From assembly GCA_037968815.1 (NCBI GenBank), contig JBBKWF010000012.1:1-64000 (forward strand): DNA of 64,000 nucleotides, read 5' to 3'. The notes under the pieces are model-generated. The model worked only from the letters and a program-made list of their open reading frames with translations, was not told the DNA's origin and did not search any database. Below, piece by piece: positions 14,894 through 23,266 of the stretch. The stretch's first letter is position 1; each line of letters opens with the position of its first letter. The stretch comes from Pseudopedobacter sp037968815 (GTDB taxonomy: Bacteria > Bacteroidota > Bacteroidia > Sphingobacteriales > Sphingobacteriaceae). Both the position numbers and the translations under genes were made by a program.

Positions 14894-17386
14894 CTATAAT
14901 TCCGCACTCTTTAGTCTTAAAGAGTTTGCAATCACAGAAACAGAACTAAAACTCATTGCCAAAGCAGCAATCATAGGCGAAAGTAACATTCCGAAAAATG
15001 GATATAAAACACCTGCTGCAATTGGAATTCCGATTACGTTATAAGCTAAAGCAAAAAACAGATTTTCTTTAATATTCCGCATAACTTTATGGCTCAACAG
15101 TTTTGCTTTGGCAATTCCGTTTAAATCGCCTTTAACCAAAGTTATCGAAGCACTTTCAATAGCTACATCTGTACCGGTTCCCATGGCAATGCCAATATCA
15201 GCTTGTGAAAGGGCAGGGGCATCGTTAATTCCGTCGCCAGCCATTGCCACTTTTCTGCCTTCTTTTTGCAAACGTTTAATTTCTTCTAGTTTATCTTCGG
15301 GCAACATTTGCGCTTTAAAACCATCTAACTCTAAAATGTCACTCACTGCTTTTGCAGTTGCCTCGTTATCGCCGGTAAGCATGATGACTTTTAAGCCCTC
15401 ATCTCGTAGTTTCTTAATCGCTTCTTTACTTCCTTCTTTTATTTTATCGGAAATTACCACAAAACCAACCGCTTTTTTATTGATGGCGATATAGGAAACC
15501 GTTTTCCCTTTTTCCTGCTCTTGCTTAACTGCTTCGGCTAAATTAACCGAGATTGATGCATCAATTTGTTCCATCAATTTTTGATTTCCTAAGCCTAAAT
15601 CATCACCATTCAACTTGCCGATAACACCTTTACCGGTAACGGCTTCAAAGTTCTTTATTTCTTGGGTGTCGATGTTTTTTTCTTTAGCATAATTTAAGGT
15701 GGCTTGTGCTAATGGATGCTCGCTATTGCTATTTAAAGACGCGATTTTTAATATCAAATCATCTTCAGAATATGTTGAGTTATCGCTTACAATTTTTTCT
15801 ACTGATGGTTTACCTTCTGTTACAGTTCCGGTTTTATCAATAATCAGCACATCCATTTCGTTCATCTTTTCTAATGCTTCGGCGCTTTTTATTAAAACTC
15901 CAGCACTTGCACCTTTACCAACCCCTACCATTACGGCCATTGGTGTAGCCAAGCCTAAAGCACATGGGCAGGCAATAATTAGTACTGCAATTGCATTCAC
16001 AAAAGCGAAAACATAAGCCGGATCTGGTCCAAAAATAGCCCAAACAATAAATGTAACCACTGATACTAAAACCACAACTGGTACAAAATATCCAGAGATT
16101 TTATCCGCCAATTTTTGAATTGGTGCTTTAGAACGACTGGCGTTATTTACCATTTCAATAATCTGCGAAAGCAAAGTTTCGGCACCCACTTTTTCTGTGG
16201 TCATCACAAAAGACCGGTTTCCGTTGATAGTTCCTGCACTCACTTTATCACCATCGTTTTTCTCTACAGGGATAGGCTCTCCAGAAATCATCGACTCATC
16301 AATAATTGGGTTACCTTCTTTTACGCTACCATCGACAGGAACTTTTTCTCCCGGTTTTACTTTTAGTAAATCGCCAATTTCGACATCGTCAATAGAAACT
16401 TTCTGTTCTTTACCGTCTACTATTTTGGTAGCGGTGTTGGGTGCTAATTTCAATAACTCTTTAATTGCACTGTTGGTTCTGCTATGGGCTCTAGCTTCTA
16501 AAACCTGACCTAATAAAACCAGGGTAAGTATTACTGATGCCGCCTCGAAATAAACATAGACTGTACCAGCTTCAGTTTTAAATTGATCTGGAAAAACATC
16601 CGGAAAAAGCAAAGCCACTAAGCTAAATATCCAAGCAACACCAGAGCCAATCCCGATAAGGGTAAACATATTTAGGTTCCAGGTTAATATGGAACGCCAT
16701 GCTCTTTCAAAAAACATCCAACAGGCATAAAAAACAACTGGTATGGATAGTGCAAGTTGCACCCAATCCCAATATTTTATGTCCATTATTTTGTAAATCG
16801 GGTTATTCGGAATCATATCCGACATAGCTATTAAAAAGATGGGTAAAGTAAATACCACCGCGATTTTAAACTTGCTTATCAGTTTATTGTATGCAACATT
16901 CTCATCGTCGTTATTCGCTTGCATCGGTACTAAGTCCATCCCGCATATAGGGCAATCTCCGGGCTGGTCTTTTATCACGTCCGGGTGCATTGGGCAGGTG
17001 AATTTTGTTTTTTCTTTAGAAGCTTCTGCTACTAAATCCATTCCACAAACTGGGCAGTCTCCGGGTTTGTCGTAGGTTTTATCACCTTCGCAGTGCATTG
17101 GGCAGTAATAAGTTGTACCTTTTATTGCTTTCTGAGGTTTCCTTTTTACAGGAGTATTTTGCGAATGTCCGCCACAGCAAGACTTTGCCCTAATAGTGTA
17201 ATTTCCGTGAGCAGTCAAAGCTTCTTGTAGCTTTTCAAGAGAAACAGTTTCGTCGCTTTCAATTTCGGCTTGTGGTGGGTCCAAAGTTACGGTTGCATTT
17301 ATTCCCTCAAGTGTATTTAATGTTTTTTCTACATTGGTCCGGCAGCCGTTACAGCTCATTCCGTCAATGGTATATGTTTGTTTCAT
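14894..17386 (-). CDS. copA: Copper-transporting P1B-type ATPase
   Basis: An inner-membrane copper exporter of 830 residues. Order: an HMA domain (1-70) with GMSCNGC, two heavy-metal-binding CPMH...GDCPVCGMDL repeats (about 92-118 and 132-157), eight membrane helices, the actuator (DESMISGEPIPVEK), the intramembrane metal site CPC at 473-475 within CPCALGLATP, the phosphorylated Asp in DKTGTVTEGKP, the HP motif SEHPLAQA, and GDGINDAPAL. The CPC motif and HMA site point to Cu+. Two CPMH-type repeats after one HMA domain give a Cys/His-rich N-terminus. No copper regulator or chaperone gene adjoins it. Confidence 0.93.
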   Translation of the reverse strand: MKQTYTIDGMSCNGCRTNVEKTLNTLEGINATVTLDPPQAEIESDETVSLEKLQEALTAHGNYTIRAKSCCGGHSQNTPVKRKPQKAIKGTTYYCPMHCEGDKTYDKPGDCPVCGMDLVAEASKEKTKFTCPMHPDVIKDQPGDCPICGMDLVPMQANNDDENVAYNKLISKFKIAVVFTLPIFLIAMSDMIPNNPIYKIMDIKYWDWVQLALSIPVVFYACWMFFERAWRSILTWNLNMFTLIGIGSGVAWIFSLVALLFPDVFPDQFKTEAGTVYVYFEAASVILTLVLLGQVLEARAHSRTNSAIKELLKLAPNTATKIVDGKEQKVSIDDVEIGDLLKVKPGEKVPVDGSVKEGNPIIDESMISGEPIPVEKNDGDKVSAGTINGNRSFVMTTEKVGAETLLSQIIEMVNNASRSKAPIQKLADKISGYFVPVVVLVSVVTFIVWAIFGPDPAYVFAFVNAIAVLIIACPCALGLATPMAVMVGVGKGASAGVLIKSAEALEKMNEMDVLIIDKTGTVTEGKPSVEKIVSDNSTYSEDDLILKIASLNSNSEHPLAQATLNYAKEKNIDTQEIKNFEAVTGKGVIGKLNGDDLGLGNQKLMEQIDASISVNLAEAVKQEQEKGKTVSYIAINKKAVGFVVISDKIKEGSKEAIKKLRDEGLKVIMLTGDNEATAKAVSDILELDGFKAQMLPEDKLEEIKRLQKEGRKVAMAGDGINDAPALSQADIGIAMGTGTDVAIESASITLVKGDLNGIAKAKLLSHKVMRNIKENLFFALAYNVIGIPIAAGVLYPFFGMLLSPMIAALAMSFSSVSVIANSLRLKSAEL

Positions 17387-17531
17387 ATTTGCTTTGGTTG
17401 GATTGCTTTTTCTATAACAAAAGCAATGATTATTCCATTAAAGCAAATTTACAAAACAGTTGACGGTAACGAGGTTGTTAAAAGTCTGATAGATATCATT
17501 TTTAACAAGTTAAAATCTCTGTTTAGGTTTT

Positions 17532-17870
17532 TTAGAAGAAGAAACAGGTTGCACAATTGCTCAAGGTCATGAGACAGTCTACAGAATCAGTGAAAATGTG
17601 AAAAATTAAACCAATTCCAATAATGTTGAAAGGCTTGCGGAAGAATAATAGTGCAAAGTAAAAAGGAATAATATAAAAGCTATGGAGAGGGTGAAGGTCG
17701 ATACTGCACCTGTCTGGTTGAAAAATAGGAGTGGCGAGTAGATGATCTAAATCTATGACCATGGTGGCAATTAAAGTTAAATAAACGTTCTTCCAATTAC
17801 TCCTGAAAAAATAGTAAGCAATAAATAAGGGAGCAACAAAATGGAGAGAATAATGAATTATAGTTTGCAT
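17532..17870 (-). CDS. DUF6122 family membrane protein
   Basis: A 112-residue hydrophobic protein with about four membrane segments. IDLDHLLATPIFQPDRCSID followed by LHPLHSF is typical of DUF6122, which resembles the YdjM/DUF457 group of membrane-bound metal-dependent hydrolases in its DxDH and HPLH residues; FHIFTDSVDC adds another His/Asp pair. Activity is unproven. The start ATG directly abuts the stop of the ketosynthase gene, so the two form an operon. The C-terminus (CATCFFF) is unusual, with two cysteines. Confidence 0.7.
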   Translation of the reverse strand: MQTIIHYSLHFVAPLFIAYYFFRSNWKNVYLTLIATMVIDLDHLLATPIFQPDRCSIDLHPLHSFYIIPFYFALLFFRKPFNIIGIGLIFHIFTDSVDCLMTLSNCATCFFF

Positions 17871-19037
17871 TTACTCTTCCTTTTCGATAACAATGCTCGC
17901 TGCATTTCCACCAAAACCAACAGCGTTTATCATTATTTTTTTGATTTCTCTATTCTGAGTCTGACTTTCAAGATAAGGAGGTGTAATGAATTTATTATGC
18001 TGAATCATTAAGAGTGCCATTTCTAAGCTCAATGCACCCGAGGCTCCAAAAGTATGTCCCAACTTCCATTTATTACAAGTTAATAAAGGAATATTGTTTC
18101 CAAAAAGAGCTTCAATTGCCCGCATTTCGGCTACATCACCTAAAACAGTCCCCGGGGAATGCATAATAACAACATCTATACTTTTTGGGTCATGATTTTT
18201 TAATGCTTTTTGCATGGCTTTTTGCATACAAGTTGCATTTGCAGATAAAGAAGCCCCATTTTTAATTATTTCTGTGCCATAACCTATTCCGGTGATGTTA
18301 GCTATTGCATTTTCAGGGTTTGCTTCCAAACTGAAACAAGCGGCTCCTTCGCCTAAAATCATACTGCTTTTTTTCTTTGATAAATCCATCGCCCTACAAG
18401 GGAAATCATCGTCGGCTGTGGAGTAAATTTTCAAAGCTTTCATTTGCGCAATGGTAAAAGGAGTTAATGGAGCTTCGCTTCCGCCAGCCAAAAAGGTGTC
18501 GGAATAGCCAGAAGTAATCCAAACTACTGCGTTGATAATTGCATGTAAAGCAGTGCTACAAGTGATAGAGTGTGATATTGCAGGGCCATCCGTAGCTAAA
18601 TCTGTAGCCACCCAACTGGAAATATTTCCTAAAGTAGTTGCTGGAGAACAAAGTGGGTAAGTTTCTTTTTCTTGACTTTCAATAAATTCTGTGTGGTACT
18701 TTTCGAAAAGGGTGGTTGCTCCTCGTGAAGAGCCAATATTGATGCCGAATTCTGTATTATTATCCCAGTTAGCGTCTTTTACAGCTTGCTTGGAAGCTAC
18801 TATTGCAAAAATAACGCTAGGATCTAAGTTTTTATAAGCTTGTTTTTGATGTTGAATTTCATCAATTATCGCCTTAGACGAAATACTTAAAGGTGCACAC
18901 CAATCTTCATTTTGCAAAAACGTTTGCTTTGTAAAGCAGTGTGTGTTATTCAAATAATTTTGCCAGATTTCATTTTTATCAGAACCTAAAGCAGAAACAC
19001 TTCCCCAACCCGTAATACCAATTTTTTTCGCTTCCAT
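17871..19037 (-). CDS. Orphan beta-ketoacyl synthase
   Basis: A 388-residue FabF-like condensing enzyme that joins an acyl chain to malonyl-ACP. The thiolase-fold triad is present: Cys160 (SITCSTALHA), His293 (MHSPGTVLGD) and His328 (KLGHTFGASG), with Lys323/Lys325 close by. The family's GFGGNAA motif lies near the C-terminus. It differs from housekeeping FabF in HSPGT for HGTST, which suggests a specialised pathway such as pigment or unusual lipid synthesis. No ACP, ketoreductase or dehydratase gene adjoins it; only the DUF6122 gene follows. Pathway unknown. Confidence 0.85.
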   Translation of the reverse strand: MEAKKIGITGWGSVSALGSDKNEIWQNYLNNTHCFTKQTFLQNEDWCAPLSISSKAIIDEIQHQKQAYKNLDPSVIFAIVASKQAVKDANWDNNTEFGINIGSSRGATTLFEKYHTEFIESQEKETYPLCSPATTLGNISSWVATDLATDGPAISHSITCSTALHAIINAVVWITSGYSDTFLAGGSEAPLTPFTIAQMKALKIYSTADDDFPCRAMDLSKKKSSMILGEGAACFSLEANPENAIANITGIGYGTEIIKNGASLSANATCMQKAMQKALKNHDPKSIDVVIMHSPGTVLGDVAEMRAIEALFGNNIPLLTCNKWKLGHTFGASGALSLEMALLMIQHNKFITPPYLESQTQNREIKKIMINAVGFGGNAASIVIEKEE

Positions 19038-19148
19038 TGGCGCAAATATCTTTATTTATGTGGTTTTTTGGTAATTGAATTTTGTATGGGGGTTTTTAAA
19101 TGTTAAAACTCCAGGCTGCTTTCCTGTAATTAATTGAAATTCGAGCTG

Positions 19149-19526
19149 TTATTTTTTAATTTTTATTTCTCCTGTACGATAGAAGCTCAATGCTTTTTGT
19201 AGTAAACTGTTTATCGTGTCTAAGGGCAAATCTTCATTTGCATCTATTAACATAATTTTCATCCTTGATCGTTTTTCTTGGAGTAAAAACGGTTCATCAA
19301 AACGGTTTCCTTCTACAAATAAAATATATGGTTTTTGATGTTTTTTGTGAAACCACAAATAGCAGAACATTTTGCCTTTATAGCAGAAACAAGGCATTCC
19401 GTACTTTAAAACACTAATGACTTCTTCATCTTGTGACAAAATAATTTGTTTTAACGCAAGGAAGCAACTTTTTAAAGGTTCGGTTTGTTGTAAAAAGAAA
19501 TTATCTAGTGCTTTCATGTTTGGCAT
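19149..19526 (-). CDS. DUF1801 family protein
   Basis: A 125-residue cytoplasmic protein of the DUF1801 (YdhG-like) family. The typical elements are a helical start (LDNFFLQQTEPLKSCFLALK), VISVLKYGMPCFCYKGKMFCYL, the LWFHKK strand and ILFVEGNRF, ending in a helix with SFYRTGEIKIKK. The fold is thought to resemble other small alpha-beta domains and the function is unknown. A start three codons later (MKALDN) is equally possible. Stands alone. Confidence 0.75.
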   Translation of the reverse strand: MPNMKALDNFFLQQTEPLKSCFLALKQIILSQDEEVISVLKYGMPCFCYKGKMFCYLWFHKKHQKPYILFVEGNRFDEPFLLQEKRSRMKIMLIDANEDLPLDTINSLLQKALSFYRTGEIKIKK

Positions 19527-19769
19527 ACAAATATATCAAATCTCAAAACGGACTAGTGAAGTTTATAGAGAAGAGAGTTCCTTAATTAAGGAAGGGTGAA
19601 GTTGATTTAATTAAGAGAATAAAAAATAAGATTAACAATATTAAAGTATACTTTGAGTATGGAGTTTGTTTGAATATTAAGATTAAAATGAAACAATAAA
19701 GTTTTAATAAGTAAGTTTGAAGTAGTAAAAGAATACTTATTATATAATAATACAAAACAAAAAATTACA

Positions 19770-20576
19770 ATGTTTAAAAACTTCCACCTTTTATCACTTT
19801 TAATAATCGTTAGTTTAATATTTTCAGGCTGTAAAAAAGAAAAATCAGAAATTCCCGATACAGATCCTGTTGAAGTTTATAAAGGAATGGATATCTATAT
19901 TTTAATGGGACAGTCTAATATGTCGGGAAGGGGAGTAATGACTGCAGATGATCGATTAGAGAAGAATCCTAAAGTATTGATGTTAACAAAAGCATTGAAG
20001 TGGTTTCCTGCAAAAAATCCATTACATTTTGATACCGGTGGTGCAGGGGTAGGTCCAGGCATGTCTTTTGGTTTAGCAATGCAAGATGCTAATAAGGATA
20101 TGGAGATTGGCTTGGTGCCAACGGCTGTTGGTGGTACAGGGATTGATGTTTGGAAGCCAAAAGCTTTTGACATAACCACTCAGACAAATCCTTATGATGA
20201 TGCTGAGAAGAGAATTATTGAAGCTATGAAATCAGGTACTGTTAAAGGGATTCTATGGCATCAAGGTGAAGAAGATAGTAAAAATCAAGCCACCATGGGT
20301 AGTTATATGCCAAAACTGAAAGAATTAGTTGCTAGAGTAAGAACTTTGGTTGGTGACCCTAATTTGCCTTTTGTAGTTGGAGAATTAGGTCGGTTTAAAA
20401 CCAATTTAACAGACTTTAATGTGATATTAAATAAAGTACCTTCAGAAATATCAAATACAGCTATCGCGACTTCAGAAGGTCTGTTTGATAAAGGAGATAA
20501 CTTACATTTTAATACAGCAGGAGCTAATACTTTAGGTGAACGCTATGCAGCGCAAATGTTAGAGTTACAGAAGTAG
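19770..20576 (+). CDS. SGNH-type carbohydrate esterase lipoprotein (SASA family)
   Basis: A 268-residue secreted esterase of the sialate O-acetylesterase-like (SASA) group, which removes acetyl groups from sugars. The signal peptide ends in a lipobox IFSGC with the lipidated Cys21; KKEK follows directly, which resembles lysine/acid surface-export tags of Bacteroidota lipoproteins. Catalytic motifs are MGQSNMSGRG (nucleophile Ser49), AVGGTGIDVW, WHQGEED, and DNLHFN with Asp243 and His246. Length fits a single catalytic domain. No glycan-utilisation genes (susC/D) adjoin, so the substrate is unknown. A long hairpin terminator follows. Confidence 0.82.
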   Translation: MFKNFHLLSLLIIVSLIFSGCKKEKSEIPDTDPVEVYKGMDIYILMGQSNMSGRGVMTADDRLEKNPKVLMLTKALKWFPAKNPLHFDTGGAGVGPGMSFGLAMQDANKDMEIGLVPTAVGGTGIDVWKPKAFDITTQTNPYDDAEKRIIEAMKSGTVKGILWHQGEEDSKNQATMGSYMPKLKELVARVRTLVGDPNLPFVVGELGRFKTNLTDFNVILNKVPSEISNTAIATSEGLFDKGDNLHFNTAGANTLGERYAAQMLELQK

Positions 20577-20600
20577 TAATTTTTAGAAAACTTGTTAAGT

Positions 20601-20645
20601 AAAAAGCATGAATTGATTTAACTAAATCAATTCATGCTTTTTTAT
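20601..20645. terminator. Long bidirectional terminator
   Basis: AAAGCATGAATTGATTTA (20603-20620) pairs perfectly with the sequence at 20623-20640 over 18 bp, flanked by A runs on the left and T runs on the right. It ends the esterase gene on the plus strand and could also work on the minus strand, although the acetyltransferase stop is about 105 bases away. Confidence 0.85.
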
Positions 20646-20750
20646 TTTTAATTATTTAAGAGTAATTAAAGATTTATGCAGGATGCGCAAACTCTAGATT
20701 GTTGTTGTTTAAAAGATTTAAGTAATAAACATAAAACAATACTTAATAGC

Positions 20751-21302
20751 TTATAGTTTTTTGATCACCTTAGCAGGGTTGCCAACTGCCATTGAATTAT
20801 CTGGAACATCCTTTGTTACAACAGAACCTGCACCAATTACGCAGTTGTTACCTATGGTTATGCCGGGCAAAATAATACTTCCTCCACCAACCCAAACATC
20901 ATTGCCAATAGTAATTGGCTTCCCAAACTCATCTGTTTTTCGCAAGTCTTTATCAATAGGGTGGGCGGCAGTGTAAAGCTGAACACCGGGAGCAAACATT
21001 ACATCGTTACCAATAGTAACCTTTGCCACATCTAGTACCACACAATTAACATTAAAGTAAACACGTTCGCCACAACTAATATTGTAGCCGTAATCGCAAT
21101 GGAAAGGTGGTTCAATATATAAGCCTTTAGAAGCATTTGGAATAAGGTCCCTAATAACCTGTTTTGCGGTTTTTGTAACTAGGTATTCAGTTATATTTAG
21201 CTGTCTTAGCATACGCTTAGCACTTCTTCGGTCTTTAACCAGTTGCTCGTCGTTGGCGTTATAAAGCTCGCCGGCTATCATTTTCTCTTTTTCTGTTTTC
21301 AT
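20751..21302 (-). CDS. Sugar O-acetyltransferase, maltose acetyltransferase type
   Basis: A 183-residue left-handed beta-helix acetyltransferase using acetyl-CoA to acetylate a sugar such as maltose or a galactoside. The N-terminal helical cap EKEKMIAGELYNANDEQLV is the Mac domain of the family. Hexapeptide repeats then run from about residue 60 (GYNISCGERVYFNVNCVVLD) to the end, with GNDVWVGGGSIILPGITIG and VIGAGSVVTKDVPDNSM. The catalytic His is in YTAAHPID. Trimeric in known relatives. It is separated from the MCE operon by a terminator, and no other sugar genes lie alongside. Confidence 0.88.
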   Translation of the reverse strand: MKTEKEKMIAGELYNANDEQLVKDRRSAKRMLRQLNITEYLVTKTAKQVIRDLIPNASKGLYIEPPFHCDYGYNISCGERVYFNVNCVVLDVAKVTIGNDVMFAPGVQLYTAAHPIDKDLRKTDEFGKPITIGNDVWVGGGSIILPGITIGNNCVIGAGSVVTKDVPDNSMAVGNPAKVIKKL

Positions 21303-21310
21303 TATTTTAT

Positions 21311-21352
21311 ACTTATAAAAAAAACGGAAACAGCTTAGCCATTTCCGTTTTT
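21311..21352 (-). terminator. Terminator of the MCE/amidase operon
   Basis: AAAAACGGAAA (21320-21330) pairs with TTTCCGTTTTT (21342-21352) across an 11-base loop; on the minus strand a long U run follows. It lies 22 bases past the MCE gene stop and just before the acetyltransferase start. Confidence 0.75.
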
Positions 21353-21374
21353 CTAAATCAGGCTAGAGCCTTTT

Positions 21375-22319
21375 TTAATCTTTTCTTCCGCCAAAAACTG
21401 AAAAACTTACGTAACGCTTAGGGTTTGCCTTAACATCAATCATTAAGTTATCTAAATTTTTTGCTGAGTTATTCAAATTATCATATAGCTTACTATCGTT
21501 TAATAAAAGAGAGATAGAGCCCGTACCATCGTTTATTTTATTTACTGCAATTTGCAATTCGGTAACGGCTTTATTAGCATTTTCAATAGTAGTTTGAATT
21601 TGTGTTTTAGCTAACTGATTAGAAAACGAATCCATATTGTTCATAATGGAAGTAATCCGTTGATTATTGTTTTTTAAATTTGTAGAAATTGACTCAGCAT
21701 TAGCTAATATCACATCAATTCTTCTTGATTGTATGCTTACTGTACCATCAACGGTTTTAGATGTTGACTCTAAAGTTTCCAGCGTTCTTGCAATACTTGC
21801 AAAGCTTCTGTTGATGTTTTTTTGAAATTCTGGATTAAGTATAGTGTTAACAGAAGTTAATAAGGAGTCTAGTTTGGCAATAATTACCTGTGCTTTCTTT
21901 TGTACGGGCTCTACTTTTTCTAAAAGGTTAGCCTGCACATTTGCGTTCAATGTATCACCATCTATAGCATACTTTAAACTGTTTCCTAAATCAAAAATCA
22001 CAGCCTTACTTCCCAGCAAATCAGTGCTTTCTAAGCGGGCAATGGTGTTTTTTGGGATTGCATATTGTGGGTCAATTTTAAATTGAACTAAAATTTGTCC
22101 ATTTTCTTGTAGAGTAAGTGCAGAAACACGCCCCACTTGATAGCCGTTTACCAATACCGGTTTTGATACTGCTAATCCATCTACCTTATCGTATTGTGCA
22201 TAAAACTCATTTTCGCTTGAAAAGATATCGTTTCCTTTCAAAAAATTGTAGCCAACAATAAATATTGCTATTGCTAGGGCGGCTAAAATACCGACTTTGG
22301 TTTCGTTAGAGATTTTCAA
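21375..22319 (-). CDS. MCE/MlaD family lipid-transport protein
   Basis: A 314-residue protein with one N-terminal membrane helix (about 8-27) and an MCE domain (about 35-115: AQYDKVDGLAVSKPVLVNGYQVGRV), followed by a long helical region that likely forms a coiled coil or tunnel. MCE proteins such as MlaD bind phospholipids and shuttle them between the inner and outer membranes with an ABC ATPase and permease; those genes are not here. The start is TTG at 22319: the in-frame upstream codons hit TAA before any ATG. The amidase gene lies 35 bases upstream on the same strand. Confidence 0.85.
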   Translation of the reverse strand: MKISNETKVGILAALAIAIFIVGYNFLKGNDIFSSENEFYAQYDKVDGLAVSKPVLVNGYQVGRVSALTLQENGQILVQFKIDPQYAIPKNTIARLESTDLLGSKAVIFDLGNSLKYAIDGDTLNANVQANLLEKVEPVQKKAQVIIAKLDSLLTSVNTILNPEFQKNINRSFASIARTLETLESTSKTVDGTVSIQSRRIDVILANAESISTNLKNNNQRITSIMNNMDSFSNQLAKTQIQTTIENANKAVTELQIAVNKINDGTGSISLLLNDSKLYDNLNNSAKNLDNLMIDVKANPKRYVSFSVFGGRKD

Positions 22320-22354
22320 ATGGAATTAATTTAGTTATACTTTTATTTAAAATA

Positions 22355-23215
22355 TTAATTTTCTACAAGCTTTTTGTACCTGGTAATTGCAGTTAAAATA
22401 TTGTTTACAATTTCAGCCTGCCCTGCTTCAGAGTTCATGTATTTTTCTTCTGCTGGATTGCTAATAAAGCCTATTTCTGTTAGAATTGCTGGCATACCGG
22501 CTCTTTGCAAAACAGCTAATCCTTGTTCTTTAACACCTCTGTCAACTCTGCCCGACTTTGTGTATTCTTCCTGCAGTAATGATGCCAATTTTATACTCTG
22601 GTCTCTAAAAGCGTTTTTCATCAAAGAAAAAATAATATAACTTTCTGGGTCGTTAGGGTCAAAGCCGTCATAATTGCTTTTGTAATCTTTCTCTAAAAGT
22701 ATGGATGCATTCTCTCTAATAGCTACATCCTGTTCACCCAATCGGTTAAAACCGGCCACAAAGGTTTCGGTACCTCTAGTGTCTGGATTTGGGATGCTTT
22801 TATATACAGCTTTACCGTTTACAATAAAACGTCGCCTAACCAACGGCATAGAGTTACAGTGTATAGATATAAAAATATCGGCTTTTTCCTTGTTTGCTAG
22901 CTTTATACGTTCGTAAAGTTGCGGATATGAATCATCTGTACGGGTGTAAAAAACTTTTACATCAGGTAAGTTTTTCTCAATTGCTTTACCTAGCTTTAGG
23001 GATACTTCAAGAGCAACTGCTTTTTCGGTAGAGAATGCACCACGGGTTGTACCGTCTTTGCCACCATGTCCAGCGTCAATTACAATAATTTTAATTTTCG
23101 AACCTGTGGATAAATAATTTTTTCCATCATGGGATTTAAGGGAACTAAATAGTAAGAAACTAAAAGTTGTTAGTATTAAACATTTAATAAACCTTCTTGA
23201 TGTTGTAATTTTCAT
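22355..23215 (-). CDS. N-acetylmuramoyl-L-alanine amidase (Amidase_3)
   Basis: A 286-residue zinc enzyme that cuts the amide between muramic acid and the peptide stem of peptidoglycan, used in cell division. A signal/membrane segment covers about residues 10-26. Zinc ligands and catalytic residues are His50 (IDAGHGGKDG), Glu70, His119 (FISIHCNS) and Glu247 (ILTEIGFISNP). A loop insert (about 127-150) carries VNGKAVYKS. No binding repeats such as LysM are present. It is followed by the MCE gene in one operon and starts 51 bases from the divergent lptD. Confidence 0.9.
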   Translation of the reverse strand: MKITTSRRFIKCLILTTFSFLLFSSLKSHDGKNYLSTGSKIKIIVIDAGHGGKDGTTRGAFSTEKAVALEVSLKLGKAIEKNLPDVKVFYTRTDDSYPQLYERIKLANKEKADIFISIHCNSMPLVRRRFIVNGKAVYKSIPNPDTRGTETFVAGFNRLGEQDVAIRENASILLEKDYKSNYDGFDPNDPESYIIFSLMKNAFRDQSIKLASLLQEEYTKSGRVDRGVKEQGLAVLQRAGMPAILTEIGFISNPAEEKYMNSEAGQAEIVNNILTAITRYKKLVEN

Positions 23216-23223
23216 TAATTTTG
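23197..23223 (+). promoter_or_regulatory. Possible lptD promoter
   Basis: TAATTTTG at 23216-23223 matches the Bacteroidota -7 box TAnnTTTG exactly; a TTG at 23197-23199 could serve as a weak -33 box with a short 16-base spacer. The element lies inside the first codons of the divergent amidase gene, about 44 bases before the TTG start of lptD. Confidence 0.35.
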
Positions 23224-23266
23224 GGCGTTTTTTGATAACCGTTGCTTACAAAAATATTATTCTTAT

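Noticed and set aside
15108..16508. Three long ORFs (60-128 residues) on the plus strand inside copA
   Set aside because: They are shadows of the copA frame; copA is intact and recognised through several motifs.
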